Below are positions 8,270 through 24,867 of a DNA stretch of 54,026 nt, one piece after another. The first letter of the stretch is position 1; every line of letters begins with the position of its first letter. Origin of the DNA: Bradyrhizobium sp. WSM3983 (GTDB taxonomy: Bacteria; Pseudomonadota; Alphaproteobacteria; Rhizobiales; Xanthobacteraceae); the NCBI RefSeq assembly GCF_000473045.1, contig NZ_AXAY01000045.1, positions 1 to 54,026 of the forward strand, in the 5' to 3' direction. Made by a program: the position numbers and the translations under genes. The notes beneath the pieces are model-generated. The model was not told where the DNA came from, made no database searches, and saw only the letters and a program-made list of their open reading frames with translations.

Positions 8270-8753
8270 ACCGCTTCCGGACGTGCCGGCCTTGGCTGGC
8301 GCGTCCGTGCACGCATTCCGAAAACCCGACACGCAGGAGATCATTCCTTTTCAGGACGTCCGTAAGGATTTGCCCGAAAAGGAAGGAAAATCCATCGGTT
8401 GGTGGGATGCGGGCAGAGGTCAGGCGGTTCGCCGGCTGGCCTTGTCCTGTCCAAGACTGCAGGCGCCTGCGGGAAATTTCGATTTCTCAACGGCTTAATC
8501 GCATGGCCTGCATAGACGGGTGAAGACCGGATTTCACTTCGCTTCTCACTTTAGGGTGGTCGCGAAGGAGTTTGGTTCGGACCTCGACACGCCGTGGGCT
8601 CCAACGAGCTCCCGGAGGGCAGGCTTTGAATTGTCGTCTCGCCCGGCGCGTGTCCGATGGGTTTTGACCCTGAGGTTCAGGTTTTGGGTGGGACGGTGGG
8701 TGCAACCCGGCGGTCCCGCTTTTGCGATGACCGCCAACCGGAAAGAGCTTGCT
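8270..8753 (+). promoter_or_regulatory. Long rplJ leader, candidate L10-binding autoregulatory RNA
   Basis: About 480 bases without a credible gene precede rplJ. In many bacteria the rplJ leader folds into a structure bound by the L10-L12 complex to repress translation. The length, position and many GC-rich complementary segments fit that, but I did not resolve the specific L10 kink-turn by eye. An upstream in-frame ATG at 8520 extends the rplJ frame through this leader and is judged not to be the start. Confidence 0.4.
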
Positions 8754-9272
8754 GTGGAACGAGCGGCAAAAAAGGAAGCGGTCGAACAGCTCAATGGGGT
8801 CTTCAAGACCACGAGCGTCGCGGTCGTTGCCCAATATTCCGGCCTGACCGTTGCCCAGATGCAGAAGCTGCGCATGCAGATGAAGCAGGCTGGTGCCTCG
8901 GTGAAGGTCTCGAAGAACCGTCTCGCCAAAATTGCTCTTGAAGGCACTGACGTCGTTGCCATCGGCCCCATGCTGAAGGGACCGACCGTGATCGCCACTT
9001 CGAACGATCCGGTAGCGGCGCCAAAGGTCGCCGTCGAATTCGCCAAGGTGAACGAAAAGTTCGTCATCGTTGGCGGTTCGATGGGAACGACCGTCCTGAA
9101 TGTCGACGGCGTGAAGGCCCTTGCCTCGCTGCCGTCGCTTGACGAACTGCGCGCCAAGATCGTCGGCCTGCTTGTGGCCCCGGCGACCAAGCTCGCTCAG
9201 CTCGCCAACGCGCCCGCGGGCAAGCTCGCGCGCGTCATCCAGGCTCATGCCTCAAAGGGCGAAGCGGCCTGA
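8754..9272 (+). CDS. rplJ: 50S ribosomal protein L10
   Basis: A 172-residue L10 if it begins at the GTG at 8754 (protein start MERAAKKEAVEQL), which matches family length. The N-terminal RNA-binding domain holds QYSGLTVAQMQKLR and KVSKNRLAKIALEGT. The C-terminal alpha helix (last ~30 residues, Ala/Lys-rich) is the docking site for L7/L12 dimers. An in-frame ATG at 8727 would add 9 residues (MTANRKELA) and is the main alternative start. A GTG start may help keep L10 low relative to the multi-copy L12. rplL follows after 54 bases. Confidence 0.93.
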   Translation: MERAAKKEAVEQLNGVFKTTSVAVVAQYSGLTVAQMQKLRMQMKQAGASVKVSKNRLAKIALEGTDVVAIGPMLKGPTVIATSNDPVAAPKVAVEFAKVNEKFVIVGGSMGTTVLNVDGVKALASLPSLDELRAKIVGLLVAPATKLAQLANAPAGKLARVIQAHASKGEAA

Positions 9273-9326
9273 CGCCCTTCGCAAAACTCAAACCCGAACC
9301 AGACTTACACCTAAGGAAACTGAACA

Positions 9327-9704
9327 ATGGCTGACTTGCAGAAGATCGTTGACGACCTCTCGAGCCTCACCGTGCTCGAAGCTGCCGAACTCGCAAAGCT
9401 CCTCGAAGAGAAGTGGGGCGTTTCGGCTGCCGCGGCTGTCGCCGTGGCCGGCCCGGCTGGTGGTGGCGCTGCTGCCGCTCCGGCGGAAGAGAAGACCGAG
9501 TTCACGGTCGTTCTGGCCGCCGCCGGCGAAAAGAAGATCGAGGTCATCAAGGAAGTCCGCGCCATCACCGGCCTGGGCCTGAAGGAAGCAAAGGACCTCG
9601 TCGAGGGCGCGCCGAAGCCTGTCAAGGAAGGCGTGAACAAGGACGAAGCCGAGAAGATCAAGGTCCAGCTCGAGAAGGCTGGCGCGAAGGTCGAGCTCAA
9701 GTAA
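9327..9704 (+). CDS. rplL: 50S ribosomal protein L7/L12
   Basis: A 125-residue acidic stalk protein. The N-terminal dimerisation helix hairpin (1-33) is followed by an Ala/Gly/Pro flexible hinge at about 36-53. The C-terminal globular domain contains the conserved VIKEVRAITGLGLKEAKDLV segment that recruits EF-Tu and EF-G. The ribosome site (TAAGGAAACTGAACA-ATG) is strong, matching the need for several copies per ribosome. The 473-base gap before rpoB carries a hairpin suited to lowering RNA polymerase synthesis relative to L12. Confidence 0.97.
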   Translation: MADLQKIVDDLSSLTVLEAAELAKLLEEKWGVSAAAAVAVAGPAGGGAAAAPAEEKTEFTVVLAAAGEKKIEVIKEVRAITGLGLKEAKDLVEGAPKPVKEGVNKDEAEKIKVQLEKAGAKVELK

Positions 9705-10177
9705 GCAACGCTTACTGGCGGGGTCCCGGGCCGAGCTCGGGGCCTTGGTCCATCCTTCAAAAGGGTGGGCCGGATGCAAAAGGCGTGCGACGGATCGTCC
9801 CGACGCAGGCCGAACACGAAAATGTGTGGGGATTTGAGGGTATACCCCTCGAATCTCCACTATTGTCGCCCCATATCGGGTCGGCAGCACGAAAGCGCGG
9901 TGGGCAGGGATGCGGGATTTCCCTGTAAGCCGTTGGGAGAGCAGGCTATTTCGGGCTTTTGCAGTCCGTGAAGACGATCGTTGTGACGGGCGGGCGTGCC
10001 TATGCGCCCCGCGCGTCGTTTTGCGTTTTGAAGGTCTGAAGAACAGATTCAGGACATGACGGCCTGAAACTGGATTTTCGGTTCCCCAAAACGGGTTCGA
10101 AAAATTCAACCCGGGGAGCGGCGGCAGCCGCGTCCTGGACGGCGCGCCCAGAGCGGGCGACGAAATGAGAGGCCACG
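9705..10177. other. rplL-rpoB intergenic region
   Basis: These 473 bases hold no convincing gene. A stable hairpin lies at 9747-9771. In E. coli the equivalent gap holds an attenuator and an RNase III site that set the ratio of ribosomal proteins to RNA polymerase; this gap is in the right place for the same role. Confidence 0.55.
9747..9771 (+). promoter_or_regulatory. Attenuator-like hairpin between rplL and rpoB
   Basis: GGTCCATCCTT (9747-9757) pairs over its full 11 bases with AAGGGTGGGCC (9761-9771), allowing two G-U pairs, with a CAA loop. No T run follows, so partial termination or RNA processing is more likely than full termination. Confidence 0.5.
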
Positions 10178-14296
<4,119 letters not shown>

Positions 14297-14308
14297 TTCG
14301 ACCTTTCA

Positions 14309-14367
14309 TGCCCGGCCTTCGCGGCCGGGCATTGGCGCCCCTCCCGATGCCTTGAGGGCAGGGCGCC
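14309..14367 (+). promoter_or_regulatory. Tandem stem-loops between rpoB and rpoC
   Basis: Two GC-rich hairpins fill this gap. The first is TGCCCGGCC/GGCCGGGCA around a TTCGC loop at 14309-14331. The second pairs GGCGCCC (14334-14340) with GGGCGCC (14361-14367). Neither is followed by a T run. They may mark RNA processing or protect the upstream message, since rpoC must be transcribed through them. Confidence 0.5.
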
Positions 14368-14425
14368 CCGCTTGAGTGATTTTCGAATTTGCGGCCGGAG
14401 GCGACCGGCACGCGAGGAGAAGACG

Positions 14426-18622
<4,197 letters not shown>

Positions 18623-18653
18623 TGGTTCATCCGTAGGAATACCGAGGACAATG

Positions 18654-18680
18654 AAAAGGCCGGCGAAAGCCGGCCTTTTT
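18654..18680 (+). terminator. Intrinsic terminator after rpoC
   Basis: AAAAGGCCGGC, GAAA loop region, GCCGGCCTTTTT: a perfect GGCCGGC/GCCGGCC stem with a four- to five-T tail, extended by A-T pairs. This closes the secE-rpoC region and isolates the next gene. Confidence 0.9.
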
Positions 18681-18814
18681 GCTGCTTTGTTTGGCTGTTG
18701 CGATGCGGGATCAACCTTTGTTCATCTTTCCTTCAGTCAGAAAAGCGCTTCTGCTAAGGCAACTTAGACCGGTGGTCCCGTGACGGGGGCAGGGCCGGAG
18801 ACCACGGACCTTAC

Positions 18815-20875
18815 ATGCTTGATCTCGCAATCGTAGGCGGCGGCCCCGGCGGGCTGATGAGCGCCTGGTACCTGAAGCGTAAGCTCGGCGACCTCTGCCG
18901 CATCACCATCTACGAAGCCTCCGATCGGCTCGGCGGCAAGATCGTCACGCGCAAATTCGATTCCGCGCCGGCGATGTACGAGGCCGGCGTCGCCGAGATC
19001 TACGATTACTCGATGACCGGTCCCGATCCGCTGCGCGAGCTGATCCAGCATTTCGGCTTGCAGACGATTCCGATGGACGCCGAGCAGGTGCAGTTCGGCG
19101 GCGAGCTGCTCGATGACGTCGCCGGCATGCGCCGCAAATACGGCGCCAAGACTGCGGCTGCGATCGAGTCGTTCCGCAAGCGCTGCGCCGACGAAATGTC
19201 GCCGATCGAATATTACGAGGGCGTCGGCGCCCACGACAACGAGAACCCCTGGGCCTACAAGACGGCCGAGCAGGTGCTCGACGAGGAGGTCGAGGACGAG
19301 ACCGCAAAGCGCTTCTTCAAGGTGATGGCGCGCTCGGATCTCGCGACCGAAAGCCACAACACCAACGGCCTCAACGCGCTCAAGAACTACCTGATGGATG
19401 TCGACGGCTACATCGGGCTCTACTCCATCCAGAACGGCAACGAGCAGCTGATCGAATGCCTCCAGTCGGAGGTCAGCGCCGACATCCAGCTCAATCACCG
19501 CGTGCTCACCGTCGGCAAGGCGCCGACCGGCCGCTATCAGCTCAAGATGATGAACGGCAAGGGACCGGAGACGCGCGACTTTGATCTCGTGCTGATGTGC
19601 CTGCCACACTCATGGCTCTCTACTGTCGGCTGGGAAGGCGAGCAGCTGCGCAAGTCGATGGTCAAGCACGTCTCGTATTTCGACCGTCCGGCGCACTATT
19701 TGCGCGTCTCGATCCTGTTCGATTCCCCGTTCTGGGGCGACAAGATTTCCGGTGCCTGGTTCATGTCGGAAGCGTTCGGCGGTTGCTGCGTCTACAATGA
19801 GGGCGCGCGCCACGACGTCGGCAAGCACGGTGTCCTGAACTGGCTGATTCCCGGCTCCGATGCGCTGGCCTTCGCCAATCTGTCGGACCAGGAGCTGATC
19901 GACGCCGCGCTGAAATCGCTCCCGGCCTCGCTCGGCGATGCGCGAGCGCATTTCATGGAAGGCAAGACCCACCGCTGGCTGTCGTCGGTGAACGCGATTC
20001 CGGGCGGCTTGCCCGTGCGCGACGTCATGACCAATCACCGGCCCGAGCCGAAGGAACATCCCGGCATCGTCGTTGTCGGCGACTATCTGTTCGACTCCAC
20101 GCTGAACGGCCTGCTCGATTCCTCGGACGCCGCGACCGACATCATCCTGACCGAGATGATGCGGCTGCGCCGCGAGCGTGCGCAGGAGGATGGCGAACCG
20201 ATCTCCGACAAGATCGACAGCGACTATTTCGAGAACTATCGCGGCCTCGGTCCCTACAGCGAGGCGTGGAGCCACTTCACTGATCCCGATTATCTGACGA
20301 AGCTGATCGGCATCGTCTGGGGCAAGGCGAGGGGCGCCAAGCTCCTGGTCGCGGGCTCCGCAAGCGGCGAGTTGGTCGGCGCGCTGCGCGCTCGCGGCAT
20401 CGATGCCTGGGGCATCGAGAACAATCGCGCGATCCACGCCAGGACGCCGAAGGCGCTGAAGAAGTACAACAAGCTTGGCTCGATCACCGACATGCCGTTC
20501 AAGGACGGTGCGTTCGACTACGTGTTCGAGACCAGTCTCTGCCACGTTGCCCCGAAGCAGGTGGTCCGTGCGATCCGCGAGTTGAACCGCGTGGTCAAGG
20601 CCGGCCTCGTGTTCGGCTCGATCACCTCGGACATGGCATCAGTCGTGATCGACCGCTATGACCTGCTGCGCGGGGTCAGGAAGCTCGGCACCTGGTGGGA
20701 ATGGTCCGAACTGTTCTTCGGTAACGGCTTCGATCTGTCGATGCACCGCAAGGACTGCACCGATGCGCTCTGGACGGCGACGCTCGCCGCCAACAAGGGC
20801 CCGGGCCAGTGGTATGCGGACGCCGACAGCCTGCGCTATTCCTTCTTCGACAAGGTCGAGGACAACGACGACTAG
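18815..20875 (+). CDS. FAD-dependent oxidoreductase fused to methyltransferase-like domain
   Basis: A 686-residue two-domain protein. Residues 1 to about 450 are an amine-oxidase/protoporphyrinogen-oxidase-like flavoprotein: GGGPGG at 8-13, Glu35 in YEASDRLGGK for the FAD ribose, and GDYLFDSTLNGLLDSSDAA near 425 as the late FAD-contact segment. After a linker, residues about 490-640 resemble a class I SAM-dependent methyltransferase: VAGSASGELV near 510 as motif I, GIENN near 530, and DMPFKDGAFDYVFETSLCHV near 555-575. No transmembrane span or signal peptide is visible. An ABC exporter gene follows on the same strand after 135 bases. The domain pairing is unusual; the substrate is unknown, and the SAM-binding ability is inferred from fold motifs only. 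Confidence 0.75.
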   Translation: MLDLAIVGGGPGGLMSAWYLKRKLGDLCRITIYEASDRLGGKIVTRKFDSAPAMYEAGVAEIYDYSMTGPDPLRELIQHFGLQTIPMDAEQVQFGGELLDDVAGMRRKYGAKTAAAIESFRKRCADEMSPIEYYEGVGAHDNENPWAYKTAEQVLDEEVEDETAKRFFKVMARSDLATESHNTNGLNALKNYLMDVDGYIGLYSIQNGNEQLIECLQSEVSADIQLNHRVLTVGKAPTGRYQLKMMNGKGPETRDFDLVLMCLPHSWLSTVGWEGEQLRKSMVKHVSYFDRPAHYLRVSILFDSPFWGDKISGAWFMSEAFGGCCVYNEGARHDVGKHGVLNWLIPGSDALAFANLSDQELIDAALKSLPASLGDARAHFMEGKTHRWLSSVNAIPGGLPVRDVMTNHRPEPKEHPGIVVVGDYLFDSTLNGLLDSSDAATDIILTEMMRLRRERAQEDGEPISDKIDSDYFENYRGLGPYSEAWSHFTDPDYLTKLIGIVWGKARGAKLLVAGSASGELVGALRARGIDAWGIENNRAIHARTPKALKKYNKLGSITDMPFKDGAFDYVFETSLCHVAPKQVVRAIRELNRVVKAGLVFGSITSDMASVVIDRYDLLRGVRKLGTWWEWSELFFGNGFDLSMHRKDCTDALWTATLAANKGPGQWYADADSLRYSFFDKVEDNDD

Positions 20876-20886
20876 CATCACAGGAC

Positions 20887-20921
20887 GGATGAATTCGCCA
20901 ATTGTTTTGCCGAATTCATCC
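20887..20921. promoter_or_regulatory. Perfect 11-bp inverted repeat before ABC exporter gene
   Basis: GGATGAATTCG at 20887-20897 and CGAATTCATCC at 20911-20921 are exact reverse complements around a 13-base loop. It lies just after the fusion gene stop and 90 bases before the exporter start. With no T tail it may be an operator or an RNA element rather than a terminator. Confidence 0.45.
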
Positions 20922-21010
20922 TGATCGCATAGAATCGGGGGAAGTAGCGGCATTCCGCTGTGTCCCTGCTTTCTCTGCGGTCATGCCGGCCGTCAGCATC
21001 GGTTGGTTTC

Positions 21011-23032
21011 ATGGCGTCCAAGCCTCTCTCTCCCGACAAACAGAAGCTCGCCGCGGAAGACGCGGCCGAGTTCGACGACAAGCTCGCCTCCGGCGCCAAG
21101 CCGGACCTCGAAGACATCGAGGACGACGAAGATGAGGACGACGACGAGCTTGAGCTCGACGACGATGATGACGAGGACCTCGTCGTCTTTACCGCCCGCG
21201 AAGCCGCCGGCGCGCTCGCGACCATCCTGGGCTTCGTCAAGCCGTTCCTGTCCAACTACAAGCGCATCCTGGGCTATGTGGCGTTCGGCGTTACGGTCGA
21301 GACGCTGTTCAACGTCATCATGCCGCTCAGTCTGAAGTTCCTGATCGACGACGCGCTCGGCGAGGAGGATTTCCAGGCGCTGTACAAGATCCTCGGCGTG
21401 CTCGCGGCCGCCGGCATCTTCACTTCGATCGTCGCGGTCTGGTACGAGCGCTGGGACGCCCGGCTGGCCGCCTGCATCATCTCCGACGTCCGCAAGCGCC
21501 TGTTCGAGCACGTCCAGGGCCTGCCGACGGCCTATTTCGGCCGCACCAAACGCGGCGAGATCCTGTCGCGCTTCTCGGTCGATCTCTCGGCCTTCGAAGG
21601 CTCGGTCAAGACCTTTGCCAACAGCGCCATGCTGCCGTTCCTGGAGTTGGTCGCAGGCATCATCCTGATGTTTTTTCTGAACTGGCAGCTCGCGCTGGTT
21701 GCGCTGCTGGTGTTTCCGATCACGCTGATCGGCCCGCGCATCCTGACGCCGAAGGCGGTGCAGGCCAATTACGAGCAGAAGCTCAACGAAAGCGCGCTGC
21801 TCGGCATGGTGCAGGAGAACGTGGCGGCGCAGGCCGTGATCAAGGCGTTCAGCCTGCAACGCAAGATGTTCGGCTTCTTCAATTTCCGCAACGACGAGAC
21901 CCGCAACAGGATCGCCGCGGCTGGGTTCCTTTCGACTATGGTGGAGCGGACCGTCACCATCTCGGTGTTGCTGTTGCACCTCGCCGTGCTCGCGATCGGT
22001 GCTTATCTCGCAACCAAGGGCCAGATCACGATCGGCACCTTCGTCACCTTCGAGAGCGCGTTCTGGGAGGTCTCCTACAACATCGCCCACGTGATGCACT
22101 TCATCCCGGTGTCGATCTCCTCGGCCGCCGCGATCCGCCACATCCAGGAGTTGCTGGACGAGCCCACCCGGGGCGCCGATCGCCCCGGAGCGCCCGATTT
22201 GCCGCGCATCACCAACAACATCACCTTCGACCACGTCACGTTCCAGTACGAGGGCGGCCAGACGCCGGTGCTGGACAATCTCAGCCTCAAGCTCAATGTC
22301 GGCAAGCGCATCGCCATCGTCGGTCCTTCGGGCTCCGGCAAGAGCACGCTGCTCAATTTGATTCTGCGGCTCTATGTGCCGGACGAGGGCCGTGTCACCA
22401 TCGACGGTGTCGACGTGCGCAAGGTGACGCTGGATTCGCTGCGCCGGAGCATGGCCGTGGTGTTCCAGGAGAACATGCTGTTCAACATGTCGATCCGCGA
22501 GAACATCCGGCTCGGCAAGGAAGGCGCGACCGACGAGGAGGTGGAGGAGGCCGCCAAGAAGGCCGAGATCCACCGCTACATCATGAGCCTGCGGCAGCGC
22601 TACGACACGCCGGTCGGCGAGCGCGGCGATACGCTCTCGGGCGGCCAGCGCCAGCGCATCGCAATCGCGCGCGCGATCATCCGCAATCCGTCCGTGCTGC
22701 TGCTCGACGAAGCCACCTCGGCGCTCGATCAGACCACGGAGGCTGCGATCAACCGCACGTTGCTGAAGGTCGCCAAGGGCCGCACCATGATCTGGTCGAC
22801 CCACCGTCTGACCTCGGTGGTCGAGATGGACGAGATCATCGTGATTTCAGGGGGCAGGGCGATCGAGCGCGGCTCGCATGCCGAGCTGCTCGCCAAGAAC
22901 GGCACCTATCGCAAGCTGTGGAACGACCAGATCCACCAGCCGCACGGCGCGGCAGCTCAGGCCGATGATGACAGCGATGATGACGACGACCTCGACGAGG
23001 ATGATGAGGACGAGGACGACGAGGAGGAGTGA
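21011..23032 (+). CDS. ABC exporter (fused permease-ATPase) with acidic termini
   Basis: A 673-residue half-transporter from the ATG at 21011 (MASKPLSPDK). Residues about 33-56 are almost entirely Asp/Glu. The membrane domain follows (about 75-375, six predicted spans), then the ATPase domain with Walker A GPSGSGKST at 438-446, signature LSGGQ at 542-546, and Walker B VLLLDEATSALD starting at 562. The order permease-then-ATPase is typical of MsbA/LipA-type type I exporters of lipids, peptides or small molecules. The last ~24 residues are again nearly all Asp/Glu. Acidic tails at both ends are not a normal feature of the family. An upstream ATG at 20960 is possible but less likely. The substrate is unknown. 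Confidence 0.88.
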   Translation: MASKPLSPDKQKLAAEDAAEFDDKLASGAKPDLEDIEDDEDEDDDELELDDDDDEDLVVFTAREAAGALATILGFVKPFLSNYKRILGYVAFGVTVETLFNVIMPLSLKFLIDDALGEEDFQALYKILGVLAAAGIFTSIVAVWYERWDARLAACIISDVRKRLFEHVQGLPTAYFGRTKRGEILSRFSVDLSAFEGSVKTFANSAMLPFLELVAGIILMFFLNWQLALVALLVFPITLIGPRILTPKAVQANYEQKLNESALLGMVQENVAAQAVIKAFSLQRKMFGFFNFRNDETRNRIAAAGFLSTMVERTVTISVLLLHLAVLAIGAYLATKGQITIGTFVTFESAFWEVSYNIAHVMHFIPVSISSAAAIRHIQELLDEPTRGADRPGAPDLPRITNNITFDHVTFQYEGGQTPVLDNLSLKLNVGKRIAIVGPSGSGKSTLLNLILRLYVPDEGRVTIDGVDVRKVTLDSLRRSMAVVFQENMLFNMSIRENIRLGKEGATDEEVEEAAKKAEIHRYIMSLRQRYDTPVGERGDTLSGGQRQRIAIARAIIRNPSVLLLDEATSALDQTTEAAINRTLLKVAKGRTMIWSTHRLTSVVEMDEIIVISGGRAIERGSHAELLAKNGTYRKLWNDQIHQPHGAAAQADDDSDDDDDLDEDDEDEDDEEE

Positions 23033-24198
23033 CCGAGGAAATTCGGCTCCAGATGGAACGCCGCTCCCAGTCGCCGCAATAAGCCCTGGCTCGACCACGC
23101 CAAGAAGCGCGCCCAGCGCTGCGCGGTCCAGTACGGGCTCGTCGCAATCGACACCGAGCGGAAGTCGAAGGCTTTCGCCGCCGACCATTCATCGCAGGCC
23201 CGCTTGACCGGGTCGGCGTAGAAGGCGGCGATCTTGTCCGCATCCATCCCGTCGGACGCCAGCCATTGCGGGATATGGACGTTGCAGAGCCGCTCGACGT
23301 CGGTGAAGACCTTGTCGCAGCCGGTGCCGGCGACCGGGCAGGAGGTGGCGAAGGCATCGCCCGCCAGCACCACGCCGGGCTGGTGGCTGGCGTCGTTCAC
23401 ATAGAGATCGACCGGGCGGATCTTCAACTCGCCGGGAATGTCGAAGGCGCCGGTGATGCGCTTCAGCCGCGGCAGGGTGGCGTCCAAGGTTGCGGCCGGC
23501 GCGCGGCGCAGTTCGTGCAGCCAGGGATCGTCGAAGCCGCGATACACGAACAGATTGGCGCGCATCCGCGTGCCGATCGGAAACAGCGAGATGTAGGGGA
23601 TGCGGTCGCTCGGCCGCTCCGAGAAATAGGTCAGGGCCGGGAAGTCGAACGAATTCCGCCCGGCCGGGACCACGTCGAATCCGATCGAGATCGAATGGCA
23701 GGCGCTGATGATGTTTCGCGTGATGCCGAGCTGGTGGCGCAGGCCGACATTCAGGCCGTTGGCGAGCACGACCAGGCGGGCCGAGATCGTCTCGTCATTG
23801 GCGAGCCCGATTCGCTGCCGCTCCGGGCTGGTCTCGACCGACACCGCCTTGGTCCAGATCCGCTCGACGGTGTCGGGAATCTCGTCGCGGATGGCGTTAA
23901 CCAGGGAATCGTAAAGGATGTTGAACTGCCGACTCGGTGCCCTGTCGAGGAGATGCCCGAAGCGTGCGATCCAGTTTTCGCCGGTGTAAGTCGTGCGGCG
24001 CAGCACTGAGTCGGCGATTCCCGTCCGTTGGAATCGCTCGACTTGCCCCTGACCGCTGAGTTTTTCGACGCGAAAATCGGCCGGATAGGTCTCATGCGGG
24101 TCGATCAGCACCGCCGAAATGCCGGCGCGCCCGAGCATCGCGGCGACGGTCGAGCCGGCAAGTCCCCCGCCGATGATGGCAATATCGCTGTACCGCAT
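22957..24198 (-). CDS. FAD-dependent monooxygenase-like flavoprotein
   Basis: A 413-residue flavoprotein of the UbiH/PHBH and halogenase-like class. It has GGGLAG at 10-15 (FAD ADP-binding), Asp33 at the end of the second strand, and the second FAD motif VLAGDAFATS with Gly280-Asp281. No membrane span is evident. The family hydroxylates, halogenates or reduces hydrophobic or aromatic substrates. The reading frame runs 76 bases into the 3' end of the convergent ABC exporter gene, so residues 391-413 are almost pure serine, the antisense image of the exporter's acidic tail. The last folded residues are therefore near 385. Its start is 669 bases from rpsL, divergently transcribed. Confidence 0.85.
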   Translation of the reverse strand: MRYSDIAIIGGGLAGSTVAAMLGRAGISAVLIDPHETYPADFRVEKLSGQGQVERFQRTGIADSVLRRTTYTGENWIARFGHLLDRAPSRQFNILYDSLVNAIRDEIPDTVERIWTKAVSVETSPERQRIGLANDETISARLVVLANGLNVGLRHQLGITRNIISACHSISIGFDVVPAGRNSFDFPALTYFSERPSDRIPYISLFPIGTRMRANLFVYRGFDDPWLHELRRAPAATLDATLPRLKRITGAFDIPGELKIRPVDLYVNDASHQPGVVLAGDAFATSCPVAGTGCDKVFTDVERLCNVHIPQWLASDGMDADKIAAFYADPVKRACDEWSAAKAFDFRSVSIATSPYWTAQRWARFLAWSSQGLLRRLGAAFHLEPNFLGHSSSSSSSSSSSSRSSSSSLSSSA

Positions 24199-24867
24199 GG
24201 CGCCAATCTCTGCCGAAGAGGGCAGATTGACGCATCAAGAGGAAAAAAACCCTTAGTGCGGGTTATAAAAGTATATTTCTCCCGGATATAATTAGCCTTC
24301 GGGCTAGCGGAACCGGCGCTTCGATCCCATATCGAGAAGGCGCGGTAAGAGAGCGAGCAGGCTTTTTCTTCAGGCGCGATAAGCGCTTTCTGACAGTCAT
24401 TTCACCTTGACTTGAACGATTCTCACTTATAGAAAGCGCCTCACTTAACGACAGGCGGTGAGCATCGCCAACGTCGGAACGGGCCACCCGCTTTGATCCT
24501 TTTAGGGTCGCAGAGGCGGGCACCAACCTCGACGAATGCCGCTCAAACGCTGTCGATTATAGCTAGGCAATGCCAGTGCGATTTTAGGCCTCTGGAGCAC
24601 GTTCTCCCGAGACCGAATTCGGATGCATGACCTCAGTGCGCGGGCCGCGGCTTTATGCTGACCGGCCTGACTACTGCGGTCCTCTGTGGCGTCGAAGCGC
24701 TTTCCACTCAGCGATGAGCGGTTGGCGCGATTTCGCTTTGTGCGGATTGTTCCGTGTGAGGCGGGCCCCGTCGGGCGGGTAGCTCGAAAGAATTTGCGGT
24801 CCCGGCAACGGGCCGCGGCAAGACAGCGGGCTCGCAAGGGGCTGCGATAACAAAGGGTAAGGCCAGG
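24199..24867. other. Flavoprotein-rpsL divergent intergenic region
   Basis: This stretch has no convincing gene. The part next to the flavoprotein start (24240-24300) is AT-rich for this genome and probably holds its promoter. Reading on the minus strand, a weak 5-bp stem with a T run lies at 24264-24243 in the leader of that gene. The candidate rpsL promoter is at 24407-24433, leaving a long ~430-base untranslated leader before rpsL in which I recognise nothing specific. Confidence 0.5.
24407..24433 (+). promoter_or_regulatory. Candidate promoter for the rpsL-rpsG-fusA-tuf array
   Basis: TTGACT at 24407-24412 is followed by TATAGA at 24428-24433 with a 15-base spacer. Alternatively TAGAAA at 24430-24435 gives a 17-base spacer. 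The -35 box is near consensus, and the site lies upstream of the first gene of the ribosomal array. Confidence 0.45.
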
